DNA of 13,939 nucleotides from an uncultured Eggerthella sp. (GTDB lineage Bacteria > Actinomycetota > Coriobacteriia > Coriobacteriales > Eggerthellaceae). Location: NCBI GenBank assembly GCA_902464295.1, contig CABQIW010000041.1, forward strand, positions 1 to 13,939, read 5' to 3'. Both the position numbers and the translations under genes were made by a program. Position 1 is the stretch's first letter, and the number at the start of each line of letters is the position of its first letter. Below, piece by piece: positions 12,041 to 13,939 of this stretch. The notes beneath the pieces were generated by a model. That model was not told where the DNA came from and ran no database searches. It was given only the letters and a program-made list of their open reading frames with translations.

Positions 12041-13939
12041 TCACCGTAGTCTGACGCGAAGCATCTGGGTTAATGCTTTTCTAATTTGCGTCGAATACTC
12101 TTCAATCCCGTAAGCCTTCAAGACTATTGAGTCAAACTGCTCGCGATCTTGTTCCTGAAGCTCGTCGAGCGCGTCTTTAACGTTTCTGGACTTAAGAGCC
12201 TCGAAAGCAGACACAATCTCATCACGCTGCTCTCGAGTAATAAGATCTGGATTAAGCATAAACATTTTTTTAAAAGTCTCTGCTCTAGTATCCAGAGCCC
12301 CAAGAGCCATCGGAGCCGCAGAAGCCTCAATAAGAAACATCCCAAGCGTTGAATTCAAAAGAGCGAGGCAAAGCTCCTTATCCAGGTTGGGATCGAGCGG
12401 CGAAAAGCATATAGCACGTTGATTCGCCGCAAATGTACGTCCTGATGGTGCGCTTGCGAAGAAAAGACGACCGCCTGGATTCATAGTTGTTGCAAAGGCT
12501 ACAGAGACCCCACCCGGAAGAGTGTACCAATATGGTTTATGGGATTTGCAGGACTGATTTGGGTTACTAACGCTTTGTACTCGCTTAAGCGCTTTTACAA
12601 AACCATGTTCTTCGAGATAGGTTGTAGACTTATCGCAATTAAACGCATACCACGAAGGACGCAGTTCAAAGCTCTTTACATCATTGAAGTTCTTGAGAAG
12701 GTCAATGACAAAGGGTTCCTCAACAAAGTCCCTATCCGATGAATAGAAGAAGCTGTCTTGGCCCGATTTTGTTCCGCGCTTGATATCAAATAATGATTCG
12801 GCGCTGCAAAGACGATCGACCAACATAAGCATAAAAGCAACATCATGGCACATCGTGTAATAAGACAGGCCGATCTGACGAAGTTGCTTCATCTGATCCC
12901 ACGTCACCAAGCATTCACTGACATGCTCGCAATCAGATGAATGGGTAATGATTCTTCGACTGATGCTGTTTCGAATCGTGCCATGGCAAAGATCGTCAAT
13001 GCTTGCATTGATAGACCCCATGTAACATTCGGGCCTTGAGTTCGATGTCTTTTTTCGAAGAACCAACACTGCGTTCATTACATCGGCATTCTTGAACCAC
13101 CGATGCGTACCATTAACATAAATTGAATCAACATCAAACTTTGCCTGAAGAGCCAGCATGAAGTCATCACCGGCCGCTGTACATAACCAAGAGTTTGACG
13201 TTAGAAGACACATATACCCATCTAAATCGAGGAGTGTATCTAAATACAAAGTGATATAGCAGTAGAGATCGTTACGATCCGATAGAGACAATTGATAATC
13301 CTCATGGAGTTCTGCTCGTATCCTTTCTTTAATGGAATCGTAGATTGAAATGTCTGTCGTGTTGAAATCCACAAAAGGCAAATTGCTTGCAATACTCTTA
13401 AAACAAGGAAACTCAAGCATCTCCTTATTGCCATCCAAAGGATTAATGATGGGCACTAACATTCCAGGCTTTGCGTTAAACACGTTTTCTCGAATGACTC
13501 GGAGTGGCATTTTGAGAGGAGATAAAGCAGAGAAACTCTGGGTAGCTATTTGCAAAGGAAAATCATGTATATCGGACATCCATGTAGTCTCATAAGCGAT
13601 TTGTTCAGCGTTGGTCTTCGCGTCGGAAAGAACGTCATGCTTTCTTTTCCATAAAGCGCAGCCTATAGTTCCGGTTCCACAGCAACAATCCCACGCATTT
13701 CCGAATGAGTCCCTGACCGCAATTTCACTTAGTAATGCCGCTAACGGTTCGGGGGTGGGATATTGGCCTGCCACCTGGCGTTTAGCAACACTAATGCTTT
13801 CTTCAAGAATACGGTGCGAATATACCTGCTCAAGCTGATCCATGTCGCATTCAAGCAAGAGTTCATTAAATGTGATCAGATCCTCCCATGTATCATCAGG
13901 AAGATAGTCAGAGTGTGGAAGCATGGAGAATACGTTATG
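12041..13939 (-). CDS. N6-adenine-type DNA methyltransferase (restriction-modification or related defence), 5' end open at window edge
   Basis: It is predicted to transfer a methyl group from S-adenosylmethionine to a DNA base. Counting from ATG 13924 (627 residues), GQYPTPEPLA (53-62) resembles the YTP motif before motif I. Motif I is WDCCCGTGT (78-86), and motif IV, normally NPPY/F, reads SNLPF (180-184). NDLYCYITLYLDTLL (218-232) and LLTSNSWL (240-247) match Eco57I/type IIG-like methylases, as does FKNADVMNAVLVLRK (277-291). The C-terminal half (about 350-560), ending with ALLNSTLG, resembles a target-recognition region. No nuclease motif is seen in the visible part. ATG 13924 lacks a ribosome-binding site and the frame stays open to 13939, so the true start is probably outside the window. 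Composition is more AT-rich than the neighbours, suggesting acquisition by transfer. It could belong to a type IIG enzyme, a stand-alone methylase or a larger defence system. Confidence 0.85.
   Translation of the reverse strand, partial: HNVFSMLPHSDYLPDDTWEDLITFNELLLECDMDQLEQVYSHRILEESISVAKRQVAGQYPTPEPLAALLSEIAVRDSFGNAWDCCCGTGTIGCALWKRKHDVLSDAKTNAEQIAYETTWMSDIHDFPLQIATQSFSALSPLKMPLRVIRENVFNAKPGMLVPIINPLDGNKEMLEFPCFKSIASNLPFVDFNTTDISIYDSIKERIRAELHEDYQLSLSDRNDLYCYITLYLDTLLDLDGYMCLLTSNSWLCTAAGDDFMLALQAKFDVDSIYVNGTHRWFKNADVMNAVLVLRKKTSNSRPECYMGSINASIDDLCHGTIRNSISRRIITHSSDCEHVSECLVTWDQMKQLRQIGLSYYTMCHDVAFMLMLVDRLCSAESLFDIKRGTKSGQDSFFYSSDRDFVEEPFVIDLLKNFNDVKSFELRPSWYAFNCDKSTTYLEEHGFVKALKRVQSVSNPNQSCKSHKPYWYTLPGGVSVAFATTMNPGGRLFFASAPSGRTFAANQRAICFSPLDPNLDKELCLALLNSTLGMFLIEASAAPMALGALDTRAETFKKMFMLNPDLITREQRDEIVSAFEALKSRNVKDALDELQEQDREQFDSIVLKAYGIEEYSTQIRKALTQMLRVRLR

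Overview
The window is a dense bacterial chromosome segment. By eye it is moderately GC-rich up to about position 11741 and clearly more AT-rich after that. No ribosomal RNA or tRNA is present to fix the taxonomy. A high-GC Gram-positive of the Coriobacteriia type is my best guess; it rests on base composition, a family II pyrophosphatase with CBS domains, GTG starts and a possibly leaderless gene, so treat it as weak inference.

Layout. Positions 1-6440 are a minus-strand block of housekeeping genes. From the right these are uppP (undecaprenyl-diphosphate phosphatase), a two-helix membrane protein of 80 residues, a stand-alone chorismate mutase overlapping a DAHP synthase by 8 bp, a pcrA/uvrD helicase, and a CBS-containing manganese-type inorganic pyrophosphatase whose 3' end runs off the window. 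Positions 6747-9722 are a plus-strand accessory-looking trio: a LysR regulator, a carboxymuconolactone-decarboxylase/cupin fusion enzyme with a good promoter, and an AEC-family carrier. Positions 10077-11741 are guaA (GMP synthase), also plus strand. From about 12041 to the right edge a long, AT-richer minus-strand ORF encodes an N6-adenine-type DNA methyltransferase; its 5' end is still open at the window edge.

How the genes fit together. The chorismate mutase/DAHP synthase pair forms the entry and branch enzymes of aromatic biosynthesis and looks like the separated form of the fused enzyme known in Bacillus. uppP supplies the lipid carrier for the cell wall. The LysR-cupin-AEC trio looks like a small regulated unit that converts and moves an unidentified small organic compound. 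It carries unusually rich control DNA: a dyad and a split inverted repeat at the cupin promoter, two tandem palindromes after the cupin gene, and a strong terminator before the carrier.

The most interesting junction is the 3' end of guaA, a known insertion hotspot for genomic islands. Immediately after its stop codon the base composition drops, a perfect 13-bp inverted repeat brackets about 200 bp, and a DNA methyltransferase follows. This is best read as one end of an integrated defence or restriction-modification island continuing beyond the window. A second structured region, between the DAHP synthase and pcrA genes, carries two copies of a TTCGAA-containing stem-loop element with different stems.
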